NCBI GenBank assembly: GCA_947631955.1
Contig: CANRNJ010000003.1
Location: forward strand, 157,319-221,318
Source of the DNA: an uncultured Lachnospiraceae bacterium
GTDB taxonomy: Bacteria; Bacillota; Clostridia; Lachnospirales; Lachnospiraceae
Length of the DNA: 64,000 nucleotides
Direction of reading: 5' to 3'
The position numbers and the translations under genes were made by a program. Below the pieces are notes generated by a model that saw only the letters and a program-made list of their open reading frames with translations, made no database searches and had not been told where the DNA came from. Positions 54,029 through 63,791 of this stretch are shown here, piece by piece (the stretch's first letter is position 1; every line of letters begins with the position of its first letter).

Positions 54029-54122
54029 AGATCTTCGGCAGACAGAGATCTTATCCAAATACAGATCCGGACGGGAAGGGAAACTTCCTGCGGATGCAGA
54101 TCCGGACAGAAAGAGGCAGATC

Positions 54123-55397
54123 ATGATCATTCACAAAGCGAAACGATGCAGCGGGGAACTCACCGTTCCCGGAGATAAATCCATTTCCCACAGAGCCGTG
54201 ATGTTCGGCTCTCTCGCGGAGGGCACTACAGAGATAACCAACTTCCTTCAGGGGGCGGACTGTCTTTCCACCATAGACTGTTTCCGCCGCATGGGGATCG
54301 AGATAGACAATACGCCTGAACGCATCCTGATACGCGGCCGGGGGCTGCATGGCTTAAAAGCGCCTTCGGATATTCTGGATGCGGGCAACAGCGGCACTAC
54401 TACCCGGCTGATCTCAGGGATCTTGTCCGCCCAGCCGTTTGAGACCACCCTTACGGGCGACAGTTCGATCCAGAAACGCCCCATGCGGCGGATCATCGAA
54501 CCGCTGTCCATGATGGGCGCGGACATCACAAGCGTAAAAGGCAACGACTGCGCTCCGCTGCATATCACCGGCGCTCCGCTCCACGGGATCCATTATCGAT
54601 CCAAAATCGCGTCCGCACAGGTCAAATCCGCCATACTTCTGGCGGGTCTTTATGCGGACGGCGCCACGCAGGTGACGGAGCCCGTTCTCAGCCGCAATCA
54701 TTCCGAGATCATGCTGAAACGCTTCGGCGCATCCGTGCATACGGAAGGGACCACCGCCGTCATAGAGCCGGAACCGGTCCTTACGGGACAGAAGATCGAT
54801 GTGCCCGGCGATATCTCTTCGGCAGCCTTCTTTATCGCGGCGGGACTTCTCGTGTCCGGCGCGGAAATACTGATCCGGAACGTGGGGATCAATCCCACCA
54901 GAAACGGCATCCTGAAAGCCGCAGAAGCCATGGGCGGCAGCATCTCCTATCTCAACGTCCGTGAGGACGGGGAACCCACCGCGGATCTGCTCGTCAAACA
55001 CAGCGCGCTCCACGGCACTACGATCGAGGGGGACATCATCCCCACCCTGATAGACGAACTGCCGATCATCAATATTATGGCTGCCTGCGCATCGGGAACA
55101 ACGATCATCAGAAATGCGGAAGAACTCCGCGCAAAAGAATCGAACCGCATCGACATCATGACAGACTATCTCAGCGCTATGGGATGTGATATCACGGGAA
55201 CAAATGACGGTATGATCATTCACGGCGGACGGCCTCTCCACGGCACCCGCATAGATCCCCACATGGATCACAGGATCGCCATGAGTTTTGCCATAGCCGG
55301 TCTTGCGGCGGACGGCGAAACCGAGATCGCGGACGACGCCATCGTAAACGTCAGCTATCCCGGCTTCTATGAAGAATTGCAGCGGCTGACGAGATGA
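54123..55397 (+). CDS. aroA: 3-phosphoshikimate 1-carboxyvinyltransferase (EPSP synthase)
   Basis: A 424-aa shikimate-pathway enzyme starting MIIHKAKR. It has the PGDKSISHRAVMFGSLAEG motif, GNSGTTTRLISGI and DELPIINIMAACASG, and makes EPSP from shikimate-3-phosphate and PEP. The start ATG 54123 has GAGG upstream; the longer open frame runs out of the tyrA 3' end. It pairs with tyrA in an aromatic amino acid operon. The 94-bp gap contains CAGATCCGGAC twice, 35 bp apart. Confidence 0.97.
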   Translation: MIIHKAKRCSGELTVPGDKSISHRAVMFGSLAEGTTEITNFLQGADCLSTIDCFRRMGIEIDNTPERILIRGRGLHGLKAPSDILDAGNSGTTTRLISGILSAQPFETTLTGDSSIQKRPMRRIIEPLSMMGADITSVKGNDCAPLHITGAPLHGIHYRSKIASAQVKSAILLAGLYADGATQVTEPVLSRNHSEIMLKRFGASVHTEGTTAVIEPEPVLTGQKIDVPGDISSAAFFIAAGLLVSGAEILIRNVGINPTRNGILKAAEAMGGSISYLNVREDGEPTADLLVKHSALHGTTIEGDIIPTLIDELPIINIMAACASGTTIIRNAEELRAKESNRIDIMTDYLSAMGCDITGTNDGMIIHGGRPLHGTRIDPHMDHRIAMSFAIAGLAADGETEIADDAIVNVSYPGFYEELQRLTR

Positions 55398-55452
55398 CCC
55401 TTAAGACCGTGTCCGGGTCGATCTGGCATCTGGCCAATGACGGGTTCGGAGA

Positions 55453-55947
55453 TCAGGACAATTTGACCAATAACCGGTTCAGAAAATAAGACACGACCAT
55501 ACACAGGATCCCCGCCAAGCCGCCGTACCAGTTAAGCGACACGTCGGACATCTGGAAGTGCCGTCCTTCGACAAACTGCTTGAAATATTCCGTATAATAT
55601 GCCAGCATGTAGCACACAACGCCGGACAGCGCTATCCCGATGATGCGGAAATAGTGTGAGAATATCACCATACTCACAAATGCCGTGACCAGACCCACCA
55701 CAAAAAACATCGCCAGATGCGCTCCGTACCGGATCATCAGGCTGACGGTCCGTATCTGCTCCTGAGTCGGGTCCTCAAAAACATTTTCCGCTATGCGCGC
55801 CGCCGCTTTCATCGTCACTCCCGAAGATTCCGTCCCGTTCTGAAACGAAACGAACACCACGACGCACAGCAGGACCGCAAGCGACATGATCGATGCGAAG
55901 ACCACGATCAGCTTCAGCCACAGCTTTGCATATTTTCCCTTTATCAT
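55453..55947 (-). CDS. VanZ-like family membrane protein
   Basis: A 164-aa protein with four hydrophobic segments. The VanZ-type pattern RYGAHLAMFFVVG in the second half, followed by EYFKQFVEGRHFQMSDVSLN and a final GGLAGILCMVVSYFL, supports the family. VanZ-like proteins are membrane proteins of uncertain role (VanZ gives low teicoplanin resistance). ATG 55947 follows AGGGGAA by eight bases. It converges on aroA with a 55-bp gap that holds no obvious terminator. Confidence 0.8.
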   Translation of the reverse strand: MIKGKYAKLWLKLIVVFASIMSLAVLLCVVVFVSFQNGTESSGVTMKAAARIAENVFEDPTQEQIRTVSLMIRYGAHLAMFFVVGLVTAFVSMVIFSHYFRIIGIALSGVVCYMLAYYTEYFKQFVEGRHFQMSDVSLNWYGGLAGILCMVVSYFLNRLLVKLS

Positions 55948-55995
55948 ATCAACAGTTCCCCTGCTCTGCAATAAAGCGTTTCTCTCTTCAAGCCC

Positions 55996-56337
55996 TCATT
56001 CAGACAGTTTATCTATCGTATCATAGGCCGCTATCCTGCTCGCATCCTGTTCGTTCATGCCGATAAAGATCGAGCCGTACCCATAGCCGCCTTCTCCCTT
56101 ATCAAACACGCGGACGATCTCCAGAAAGACATGCAGGATCTCCTTGGTCCATATCGTCAGAAACGACTCATAGACCGCGCCGACCTCCAACTGCACCGGA
56201 CACAAAAATCCGACGCCGCTCTTGGACACATCCGTCACTTCAATGTTTACTTCCTTCGGTTCCGAGTCCTGATCCATCCTTTTGATCAGAAGCTTCGCCT
56301 CAAGTCCTATCCGTCTGTTTTTTCTTCTTTCTTCCAT
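55996..56337 (-). CDS. PilZ-domain protein (putative c-di-GMP receptor)
   Basis: A 113-aa protein with the RxxxR motif in RRKNRRIGLE (residues 4-10) and the D/NxSxxG motif in DVSKSGVGF, both needed for cyclic-di-GMP binding. It may act in motility or envelope control. Only a weak SD (GGGG) precedes the ATG. It is 70 bp after queA. Confidence 0.9.
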   Translation of the reverse strand: MEERRKNRRIGLEAKLLIKRMDQDSEPKEVNIEVTDVSKSGVGFLCPVQLEVGAVYESFLTIWTKEILHVFLEIVRVFDKGEGGYGYGSIFIGMNEQDASRIAAYDTIDKLSE

Positions 56338-56407
56338 CTGTTACCCCGCTTACACTTTTTCTGATAGTTTCTGCCTGCAGACCTATTGTAACCCATGGCA
56401 TGCCGCC

Positions 56408-57448
56408 TTAGCAAGAATAAATAAACATCGCGTCCCCAAAACTGAAAAAACGGTATCTCTCCCGTATTGCCTCCGCATAGGCGTCCATGATATGTTCTCT
56501 GCCCGCAAGCGCCGACACAAGCATCATCAGCGTGGATTCCGGCAGGTGGAAATTGGTGATCAGGCAGTCGGTCACTTTAAACCGATAGCCCGGATAGATA
56601 AAGATGTCCGTGTCGCCGCTGCAGGCTTTCATCGTGCAGTCTTCCGCCGCCGCGCTTTCCACGGTGCGGCAGCTTGTGGTCCCCACACAGATCACCCGGT
56701 TCCCGGACGCCTTGGCGGCATTGATCTTCTCCGCCGCCTCCCGCGTCACCTGATAGGCCTCGGAGTGCATGTGATGCTCCAGTATGTTGTCCTCCTTGAC
56801 CGGGCGGAATGTGCCGAGCCCTACATGCAGGGTGACATAGGCGGTTTCTACGCCTTTCTCCTCGATGGCTCTCAGGAGCTCTTTCGTAAAATGCAGTCCC
56901 GCAGTCGGCGCCGCCGCCGAACCCTCGTATCTGGCGTACACCGTCTGGTACCTGTCTTTGTCCTGAAGCTTATGCGTGATGTAGGGAGGCAGCGGCATCT
57001 CGCCGAGCCGGTCCAGAGTTTCCTCGAAGATGCCGTCATAAAAAAAGCGGATCAGCCGGTTGCCCTCTTCCACCACTTCAAGCACCTCCGCCTTCAGGCT
57101 GCCGTCACCGAAAGTGATCTTCGCGCCGGGCCTCAGTTTTCTGCCCGGCCGCACAAGGGTCTCCCACACATCCTCCGCATGTCTTTTCAAGAGCAGGACT
57201 TCCACCGCCGCGCCGGTATCCGTCTTGGTCCCCATAAGCCTTGCGGGAATGACCTTGGTGTTATTTAAGACCAGACAGTCGCCCGGTCTTAAGTAATCCA
57301 CGATATCCTTAAAAATGTGATGCCGTATCTCTCCGGTCTTCTTGTCCAGAACAAGCAGTCTGGAACCGGAGCGGTCTTCCAGAGGATCCTGTGCGATCAG
57401 CTCCTCCGGAAGATCAAAATAAAAATCGGATTTTTTCAGTTGTTCCAT
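56408..57448 (-). CDS. queA: S-adenosylmethionine:tRNA ribosyltransferase-isomerase
   Basis: A 346-aa enzyme of queuosine biosynthesis, which adds the cyclopentene ring from SAM to preQ1-tRNA. It opens [14 protein letters not shown] and contains [13 protein letters not shown] and [13 protein letters not shown]. No tgt is nearby. GAGGGA abuts the ATG at 57448. Confidence 0.96.
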   Translation of the reverse strand: MEQLKKSDFYFDLPEELIAQDPLEDRSGSRLLVLDKKTGEIRHHIFKDIVDYLRPGDCLVLNNTKVIPARLMGTKTDTGAAVEVLLLKRHAEDVWETLVRPGRKLRPGAKITFGDGSLKAEVLEVVEEGNRLIRFFYDGIFEETLDRLGEMPLPPYITHKLQDKDRYQTVYARYEGSAAAPTAGLHFTKELLRAIEEKGVETAYVTLHVGLGTFRPVKEDNILEHHMHSEAYQVTREAAEKINAAKASGNRVICVGTTSCRTVESAAAEDCTMKACSGDTDIFIYPGYRFKVTDCLITNFHLPESTLMMLVSALAGREHIMDAYAEAIRERYRFFSFGDAMFIYSC

Positions 57449-57545
57449 TCCCTCAGCCCTTTCGGTTCCTGCGGCTCCTTTGACCGCTGCGGCCTTTCCG
57501 GTTTTCCGGCGTATTTCCGCTCCGCCCTGCAGCCGCGCCGTCTTT

Positions 57546-58982
57546 TTACAGATCGGCGTGTTTCAAGAAGGCGGTGTAACCGCGTTTGGTTTCGTAGACG
57601 TCCGCCTTGCTTGTGGCCTCCCACGGCGCGTGCATATTGAGCACGGCAACGCCGCTGTCGATCACGTTCATGCCGTACAGCGCAAGGATGTAGGCGATCG
57701 TTCCGCCGCCGCCCAGATCCACCTTGCCAAGTTCCGCCGTCTGGAAGTTGACTTTTTCTTTTTCAAAAATGGCCCTGATGTGTCCCAGATATTCGGCGTT
57801 GGCATCGTTTGACCCGGATTTCCCCCGCGAGCCGGTAAATTTATTGAACACCATGCCGCAGCCAAGATAAGCCACATTCTTCTTGTCAAAACTCGACGCG
57901 TAGGTGGGATCAAAAGCGCTGCTCACATCCGAGGAAAGCATACAGGAGCGGGACAGGCATCTGCGCACGTTCAGTTCGCTGTACTCTCCCGTCAGATTCA
58001 TCACCTCAGCCACCGCATTTTCAAAAAACTTTGACTGCATACCGGTGGCTCCCACGCTGCCGATCTCTTCTTTGTCCACCAAGATACAGCACGCGGTGCG
58101 ATCGGTCGTCCCGGTTTCCAACATTGCTTTGAGGGAAGAGAAAGCGCACACCCTGTCGTCCTGCCCGTAAGCCAGGATCATGCTTCTGTCGAATCCGGCT
58201 TCGCGCGCTTTTCCCGCGGGAACCACTTCCAGTTCCGCAGAAATAAAATCCTCCTCCTCGATATCGTATGACTTCTTTAAAATGTCAAGGATGCCGTTCT
58301 TGACCGCCTCTTTACCGGCGCCTTTCCCGTCCTCATCCTCTTTTTTCTCAGCCCCTCTTCCTCTTTTTTCGATCACGAGCGGTTTGTTGCCGATGATGAT
58401 ATCGAGCGCCTCTCCTTCGATCACCTTGTTCGCCTTCTTTTCCATCTGCTCCTGCGCCAGATGGATCAGCAGATCCGATACAAAAAATACGGGATCGTCT
58501 TCGTTCTCGCCGACATTGATCTCCACTGTCGTTCCGTCTTTCTTCACAACTACGCCGTGGATCGCAAGAGGTATGGTCACCCACTGATACTTCTTGACGC
58601 CGCCGTAATAATGCGTATCCAGATAGGCAAACCCGCCGTCTTCATAGAGCGGATTCTGCTTGATGTCAAGCCGGGGAGAATCGATGTGCGCGCCGAGTAT
58701 GTTGATTCCCTCCGTCATTTTCTTCCTGCCGATCCGGAACATGGCAACGGACTTGTTCATCCATACGCTGTACACCTTGTCGCCCGTTTTCAGCTTTCTG
58801 CCGGACCGTATCAGCGTTTCCAGTTCCTGATATCCCGCGTCCTCGATCGCATTGACGATCAGATCGATGCACTCGCGCTCCGTCTTGCCGTTATCCAAAA
58901 AATCCATATACTCTCTGGCGAAAGCATCCACCTCTTTCATCTGCTTCGCGCTGTATGTTTCCCATGTATTCTTGTGTTCCAT
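57546..58982 (-). CDS. M18-family aminopeptidase
   Basis: A 478-aa zinc aminopeptidase. [10 protein letters not shown] near residue 95 supplies the first His/Asp, [21 protein letters not shown] the catalytic Glu region, and a final [16 protein letters not shown] the last His. The family removes acidic or neutral N-terminal residues from peptides in the cytoplasm. It follows pheT by 34 bp and is probably in the same operon. Confidence 0.93.
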   Translation of the reverse strand: MEHKNTWETYSAKQMKEVDAFAREYMDFLDNGKTERECIDLIVNAIEDAGYQELETLIRSGRKLKTGDKVYSVWMNKSVAMFRIGRKKMTEGINILGAHIDSPRLDIKQNPLYEDGGFAYLDTHYYGGVKKYQWVTIPLAIHGVVVKKDGTTVEINVGENEDDPVFFVSDLLIHLAQEQMEKKANKVIEGEALDIIIGNKPLVIEKRGRGAEKKEDEDGKGAGKEAVKNGILDILKKSYDIEEEDFISAELEVVPAGKAREAGFDRSMILAYGQDDRVCAFSSLKAMLETGTTDRTACCILVDKEEIGSVGATGMQSKFFENAVAEVMNLTGEYSELNVRRCLSRSCMLSSDVSSAFDPTYASSFDKKNVAYLGCGMVFNKFTGSRGKSGSNDANAEYLGHIRAIFEKEKVNFQTAELGKVDLGGGGTIAYILALYGMNVIDSGVAVLNMHAPWEATSKADVYETKRGYTAFLKHADL

Positions 58983-59016
58983 ATCTGCACCTTCTTTCTT
59001 AATTGATCGGGATCCG

Positions 59017-61437
59017 TCAGCTTCTCAGTTCAATGCCCATTCCTTCCAGACCGTTCAGGATCTTCCTCATGACGCCGGACACATCGCTCTCCTCCAGCGT
59101 CCTGTCTTTTGCACGGAAAGTGATGGAGTAGGCCACGGACTTAAAGCCTTCCTTGATCTGGTCGCCCTCGTAGATGTCAAACAGCTGATAATCTTCCAAG
59201 ATCTTTCCGCCGCGCTGTTCAAGGACCGCCTCGATCTGTCCCACCCGGATATCCTTGGGCACCACCATACTGATATCTCTCGATACCGCAGGATACTTCG
59301 CTATTCCCTGATATTTCCGGTCAAACGTCGCAAAGGGTACGACTGAAGGCATGTCAAGGACCGCGATATAGGCTCTGGTCTTCATATCGTAGTTCTCGCA
59401 CACTTCCGGATGAACTTCTCCCAAGTACCCCAGGACCGTGCCTTCATATACGATATCCGCCTGCCGTCCGGGATGCAGGAAGTTTTTGCCCGAATCGGGG
59501 TCGTAATGGATCTTTTTTTTCATACCGATGCTGTCGAAAAATTCTTCCACCACCCCTTTCATGGTAAAGAAATCGCAGTCGCCGTACATGCCCAGTGTAA
59601 ACTGCATCCTCTCGTCCGGAAGCTCCTTTAACGGCAGCTGTTTCGGAAGATAGATGTTGCCCAGTTCGTAAAGACGCACTTCTTTATTTCTTCTGTTATA
59701 GTTGGTCGCCAGACTGGTAAGGATCCCGTTGAGCGAAAGGGTCCGCATGATCGAGAAATCCTCGCCGAGCGGATTGGATATCGTGATGGCCTTCCGCGCC
59801 GGATCATCCGCGTCCAGCAGAAGTTTGTCGAACACCTTCGGACTTTCAAAAGAATAGCACATCCCCTGTGAGAACCCGCAGTATTCCGCGATATCTCTCG
59901 CTTTCTGCTCGATGCGGAGTTTGAACGGCAGCTTGCCCATCGTCGCTTCTCCGCTTGGCAGCGTGGTCGGGATCTTATCGTAGCCGTAGAAACGGGCCAC
60001 CTCTTCCGCAATGTCGCACTGGCGCAGCAGATCCTGCCGGAACGTCGGCACCGTCAGCGTGTTTTTGACCGGATCGTAATCCACTTCTATCCTTTTAAAG
60101 ATATCCAGCATTTCTTCTTTTGACACATTCGTGCCGAGCAGTTTATTGTAGCTGTCCGGTTCAAAAGGAAGCACCGTCCTGTCCTTCATCGCCGCGTGCA
60201 CATCAACGATACCGCCCACGACTTCGCCGCAGCCGAGTTCTTCGATCAGCTGGCAGGCCCTGTTGATGGCCGCCTCGGCGTTATAGGGATCCAGTCCCTT
60301 TTCAAACTTACCGGACGCATCTGTCCTTAGTCCGATCCTCTTGGCGGACTTACGGATATTGGCGCCGTTGAACGTCGCCGCCTCGAACAGCACGGTCTTC
60401 ACATTGTCGGTTATCATGGAATTTTCGCCGCCCATGATACCGGCAATACCGACTTCTTTCTCCGCGTCGCAGATCATCAGCACCTCCGGATCCAGATTCC
60501 GGTCCTGCCCGTCCAGCGTGCGGAACACATCTCCTTCTTTGGCGCGGCGCACGATGATCTTATGTCCTGCGATCGTGTCCAGATCATAGGCGTGCATTGG
60601 CTGTCCGTACTCCTCCATCACATAGTTTGTAATGTCCACCAGATTGTTGATGGGACGGATGCCGCTGGCCGCCAGACGCCTCTGCATCCATTTGGGGGAC
60701 GGCCCGATCTTGATATTGGTGCATACCCGCGCGCAGTACCGCGGGCAAAGATCCGTATCCTGCACTTCTACGGAGATATAATCTTCCACCTTTTCTTTAT
60801 TTTCATTTACTTGGACCACAGGCGGATAAAAGGGCTTACGGAACGTTGCCGCCGCTTCTCTCGCGATGCCGATCACGCTGTAACAGTCCACGCGGTTGGA
60901 AGTGACCTCGTACTCGAACACCGTATCGTGAAGTCCAAGCGCTTCAACGGCGTCCGTCCCCACTTCCACATCGTCCTGAAAGACATAGATCCCCATCTCC
61001 GGTGCCTCCGGATACATATTCCGGTCCGAGCCGAGTTCTTCGATGGAACACATCATTCCGTTTGACTCCACGCCCCTGAGCTTACCCGCTTTGATCGCGA
61101 TGCCGTTCTCCGGCAGCGGCCCTCCGTCATGGCCTCCCGCCACTTTTCCGCCGTCTAAGACCACCGGGATCTTATCTCCTTCTTTTACGTTGGGCGCGCC
61201 CGTGACGATCTGAATGACCTCTGAACCGATATCGACCTGACACACGATCAGTTTATCCGCGTCCGGGTGTTTCTCGATCTTTTCGATCCGTCCCACCACG
61301 ATCTTCTCCAGATTCTTATCCGGTCTGCTGTATCCTTCCACTTTGGTGCCGGACAGCGTCATTGCATCCATATACTCCTGATCCGTACAGTCAAGGTCCG
61401 GCACATATGCTTTGATCCATGATAATGCTGTATTCAT
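59017..61437 (-). CDS. pheT: Phenylalanyl-tRNA synthetase beta subunit
   Basis: An 806-aa subunit. It has the EMAP-type tRNA-binding region near the start (GRIEKIEKHPDADKLIVCQV), B3/B4 and B5 domains in the middle and an FDX-ACB domain at the C-terminus. It forms an alpha2-beta2 enzyme with PheS. AAAGGAG precedes ATG 61437, 24 bp after pheS. Confidence 0.97.
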   Translation of the reverse strand: MNTALSWIKAYVPDLDCTDQEYMDAMTLSGTKVEGYSRPDKNLEKIVVGRIEKIEKHPDADKLIVCQVDIGSEVIQIVTGAPNVKEGDKIPVVLDGGKVAGGHDGGPLPENGIAIKAGKLRGVESNGMMCSIEELGSDRNMYPEAPEMGIYVFQDDVEVGTDAVEALGLHDTVFEYEVTSNRVDCYSVIGIAREAAATFRKPFYPPVVQVNENKEKVEDYISVEVQDTDLCPRYCARVCTNIKIGPSPKWMQRRLAASGIRPINNLVDITNYVMEEYGQPMHAYDLDTIAGHKIIVRRAKEGDVFRTLDGQDRNLDPEVLMICDAEKEVGIAGIMGGENSMITDNVKTVLFEAATFNGANIRKSAKRIGLRTDASGKFEKGLDPYNAEAAINRACQLIEELGCGEVVGGIVDVHAAMKDRTVLPFEPDSYNKLLGTNVSKEEMLDIFKRIEVDYDPVKNTLTVPTFRQDLLRQCDIAEEVARFYGYDKIPTTLPSGEATMGKLPFKLRIEQKARDIAEYCGFSQGMCYSFESPKVFDKLLLDADDPARKAITISNPLGEDFSIMRTLSLNGILTSLATNYNRRNKEVRLYELGNIYLPKQLPLKELPDERMQFTLGMYGDCDFFTMKGVVEEFFDSIGMKKKIHYDPDSGKNFLHPGRQADIVYEGTVLGYLGEVHPEVCENYDMKTRAYIAVLDMPSVVPFATFDRKYQGIAKYPAVSRDISMVVPKDIRVGQIEAVLEQRGGKILEDYQLFDIYEGDQIKEGFKSVAYSITFRAKDRTLEESDVSGVMRKILNGLEGMGIELRS

Positions 61438-61461
61438 CTTGTTCTTCTCCTTTCAAACCAA

Positions 61462-62481
61462 TCAGAACTGCTTTAAGAAACGTATGTCGTTCTCATACAG
61501 CAGCCTCATATCATCAATCTCGTATTTGAGAAGTGCGATACGCTCCAGACCCACGCCGAAAGCGAATCCTGTGTACTGTTCCGGATCGATGCCGCTCATC
61601 TCCAGCACATGCGGATGAACCATACCGCATCCCAAGATCTCGATCCAGCCTTCGCCTTTGCAGAATCGGCATCCTTTTCCGCCGCACTTAAAACAGGTGA
61701 CGTCCATCTCAGCACTGGGCTCCGTGAACGGAAAATGATGCGGTCTGAACTTGACGCGCGTATCTTCACCGAACAGTTCCTTTGCGAACTTGGCAAGCGT
61801 TCCTTTCAGGTCGGCAAACGTAATGTTTTTGTCAATGACCAGTCCCTCGATCTGATGGAACGACGGAGAATGGGTCGCATCCACCTCGTCGGCCCTGAAA
61901 ACACGTCCCGGCGCGATCATACGGATGGGCAGCCTGCCCTTTTCCATCTCGTGAACCTGTGTCGAGGACGTCTGGGTCCTCAACAGAATATCCCCGTCGA
62001 TATAGAACGTGTCTTGTTCATCCTTGGCCGGATGATCCGCCGGGATATTGAGCGCCTCAAAATTATAGTAATCCTTCTCGATCTCCGGGCCCTCGACGAC
62101 CTCGTAACCCATGCCGATAAAGATCCTTTCCACTTCCTCCAGCGCGATCGTATTGGGATGGCGGTGTCCGACGTTGTTCTTCTTGGCCGGGAGCGTGACG
62201 TCGATGACTTCCCTGCGCATCTTCGCATCCCTGACCGTCTTCTCCATCCTGCGGACGGATTCCTCCAGTACCTTCTCGATCTCTTCGCGCGTTTCATTGA
62301 CGAGCTGCCCTACCTTCGGCCGCTCTTCCGGCGCAACGTCTTTCATGCTTTTCAGGACCGCTGTCAGCTCGCCTTTCTTTCCGAGGAAATTGACTCTTAC
62401 CTCGTTGAGTTTCTCCAGTGCGTCGCTCTCTTCGATCTGACGCAGCGCTTCCGCCTTGATCTGTTCCAGTTTTTCTTTCAT
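61462..62481 (-). CDS. pheS: Phenylalanyl-tRNA synthetase alpha subunit
   Basis: A 339-aa class II catalytic subunit. The N-terminal coiled coil precedes LLRTQTSSTQVHEME and the motif-3 region GFAFGVGLERIALLKY. It attaches Phe to tRNA-Phe. AAAAGGAG precedes ATG 62481. It is controlled by the T-box leader just upstream. Confidence 0.97.
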   Translation of the reverse strand: MKEKLEQIKAEALRQIEESDALEKLNEVRVNFLGKKGELTAVLKSMKDVAPEERPKVGQLVNETREEIEKVLEESVRRMEKTVRDAKMRREVIDVTLPAKKNNVGHRHPNTIALEEVERIFIGMGYEVVEGPEIEKDYYNFEALNIPADHPAKDEQDTFYIDGDILLRTQTSSTQVHEMEKGRLPIRMIAPGRVFRADEVDATHSPSFHQIEGLVIDKNITFADLKGTLAKFAKELFGEDTRVKFRPHHFPFTEPSAEMDVTCFKCGGKGCRFCKGEGWIEILGCGMVHPHVLEMSGIDPEQYTGFAFGVGLERIALLKYEIDDMRLLYENDIRFLKQF

Positions 62482-62515
62482 CGGTTTTTCTCCTTTTCTC
62501 TTAACTGCTTCGAGA

Positions 62516-62862
62516 TAAAAAAAGCCCCATGCGCATCAACACATGGGACGAATCATATCCGCGGTACCACCCTTTTTCCCGATCCCGCCCTCGCTTCGGC
62601 CTGCCATCGGACAGGCGTCATTAACGGGACAGTGCGGATCAGGCACTCCTTTCAAGCGTAACGTGCTCCACACGTCTTAAACTACTCAGTCCGCCGCATC
62701 CTCCCCGGCAAAAACGCCGATGCAGAACGGCAGGGCCTTTCCCTTAAGCGGCTCCGGCGGGAAATTCGATCGCTGTCCGAACCGAAGGAAACTTCCAGAC
62801 GATGATTTCCTCTCTCTGACGGGAAACAGTTCTCTACTGACGCCTTCACAGCCTTTGACCGT
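62516..62862 (-). promoter_or_regulatory. Phenylalanine T-box leader of pheST
   Basis: The T-box sequence AGGGTGGTACCGCGG lies at 62559-62573 on the minus strand, followed by a terminator CCCATG...CATGGGGC and seven T (62517-62548). Upstream, stem I is seen with the base pairs GGCT/AGCC, a kink-turn-like GTGAA and AGTA in the specifier loop. The 3' side of that loop has GAATTTCCC (specifier TTC at 62761-62763; TTT also Phe). Uncharged tRNA-Phe should favour antitermination. This accounts for the stretch of about 400 bases without a gene. Confidence 0.93.
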
Positions 62863-62887
62863 AATCGTTTACGTCTGATCTATTGCC

Positions 62888-62916
62888 ATTTTAGTGATTT
62901 TTATGCGACTTGTCAA
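62888..62916 (-). promoter_or_regulatory. Promoter of the pheST T-box transcript
   Basis: TTGACA (62911-62916) and TAAAAT (62888-62893) on the minus strand with a 17-base spacer. The -35 box is inside the yihY-like coding region and the -10 includes its stop codon. Confidence 0.8.
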
Positions 62917-63742
62917 GCCATCCGAACAGAAATTTATACGCCGGTCCGAAATAACGGTTGATGTGCGCTCCGATCAACAGTATGTACATAAGCAGATAAA
63001 ACCAGAACATCAAAATGACTACTGTAGTCAATCCGCCGTATGTGCCGAACCCGTTGAAGTGATCCACATATACGGAAAAGGCATAAGAAGCCGCGCTCCA
63101 CAGCACCGCCGCGAAGGCCGCTCCCGGAATCTGCTTTTTAAAGCGCAGTTTACTGTTCGGTACATAGGCGTAAATAAGCGCGAATATAAGCGTCAGCACA
63201 GCCCACGAAAACAGGAAGCGGAAATGCATGATAAACTGCACAAAAATATGCAGCGGCGGGATATCCGCCAGCAGCAGATCCACGATCACGTTGCCGAAGA
63301 CCATGACAAACAGGGCAAGCAGCATGGCGATCAGGATAATGACCGTATAAATACAGGCAATGGACCGGAGCACAAAATAATTACGTTTTTCCTCAAAATC
63401 GTTCACGGCGTTCAGTCCGTGGATAAGCGCAAGCATCGCCTTGGACGCGGACCAGACCGTAACGATCGCAAATACCGTGATCGTCCCGGCGGACCGGGCA
63501 TACACGTCCGACACCACGCTGACCACCAGTTCGTTCATGGCATCCGGCGTAAAGCGCATGATCGCGCCGATCAGGTTATCTTCCGTCAGCGCGGTATACG
63601 GCAGGATCGCACACAGCGCCATCAGCAGAGGGATCATGGACAAAAAGAGAAAAAAAGCCGTACTGGCCGCAAAGGCGGCGATATTTTTCTTTGTCATCTG
63701 CCAGCTGAAATCGCGAAATATGTAAAACAGTCTTCTGATCAT
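62891..63742 (-). CDS. YihY/BrkB-family membrane protein
   Basis: A 283-aa protein with about six transmembrane helices. ATG 63742 (MIRRLFYIF) follows GGAG by six bases, which is better than the earlier in-frame starts. FAASTAFFLFLSMIPLLMAL and the later FGTYGGLTTVVILMFWFYLL are typical of the YihY/BrkB (UPF0761) family. The exact role is unknown; names refer to virulence or ribonuclease misassignment. The gene is 49 bp downstream of spoIID. Confidence 0.93.
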   Translation of the reverse strand: MIRRLFYIFRDFSWQMTKKNIAAFAASTAFFLFLSMIPLLMALCAILPYTALTEDNLIGAIMRFTPDAMNELVVSVVSDVYARSAGTITVFAIVTVWSASKAMLALIHGLNAVNDFEEKRNYFVLRSIACIYTVIILIAMLLALFVMVFGNVIVDLLLADIPPLHIFVQFIMHFRFLFSWAVLTLIFALIYAYVPNSKLRFKKQIPGAAFAAVLWSAASYAFSVYVDHFNGFGTYGGLTTVVILMFWFYLLMYILLIGAHINRYFGPAYKFLFGWLDKSHKNH

Positions 63743-63791
63743 TTTAATCTCCATTCCGGAGCGTTCTCGCGACGGGCGCGAATATACGCTG

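Noticed and set aside
54029-54122. Regulatory repeat between tyrA and aroA.
   Set aside because: CAGATCCGGAC occurs twice 35 bp apart, but nothing else suggests function; likely local duplication.
53928-54122. Longer aroA start at 53928.
   Set aside because: It overlaps the tyrA 3' end and adds a basic stretch absent from EPSP synthases; the ATG at 54123 has a clear RBS.
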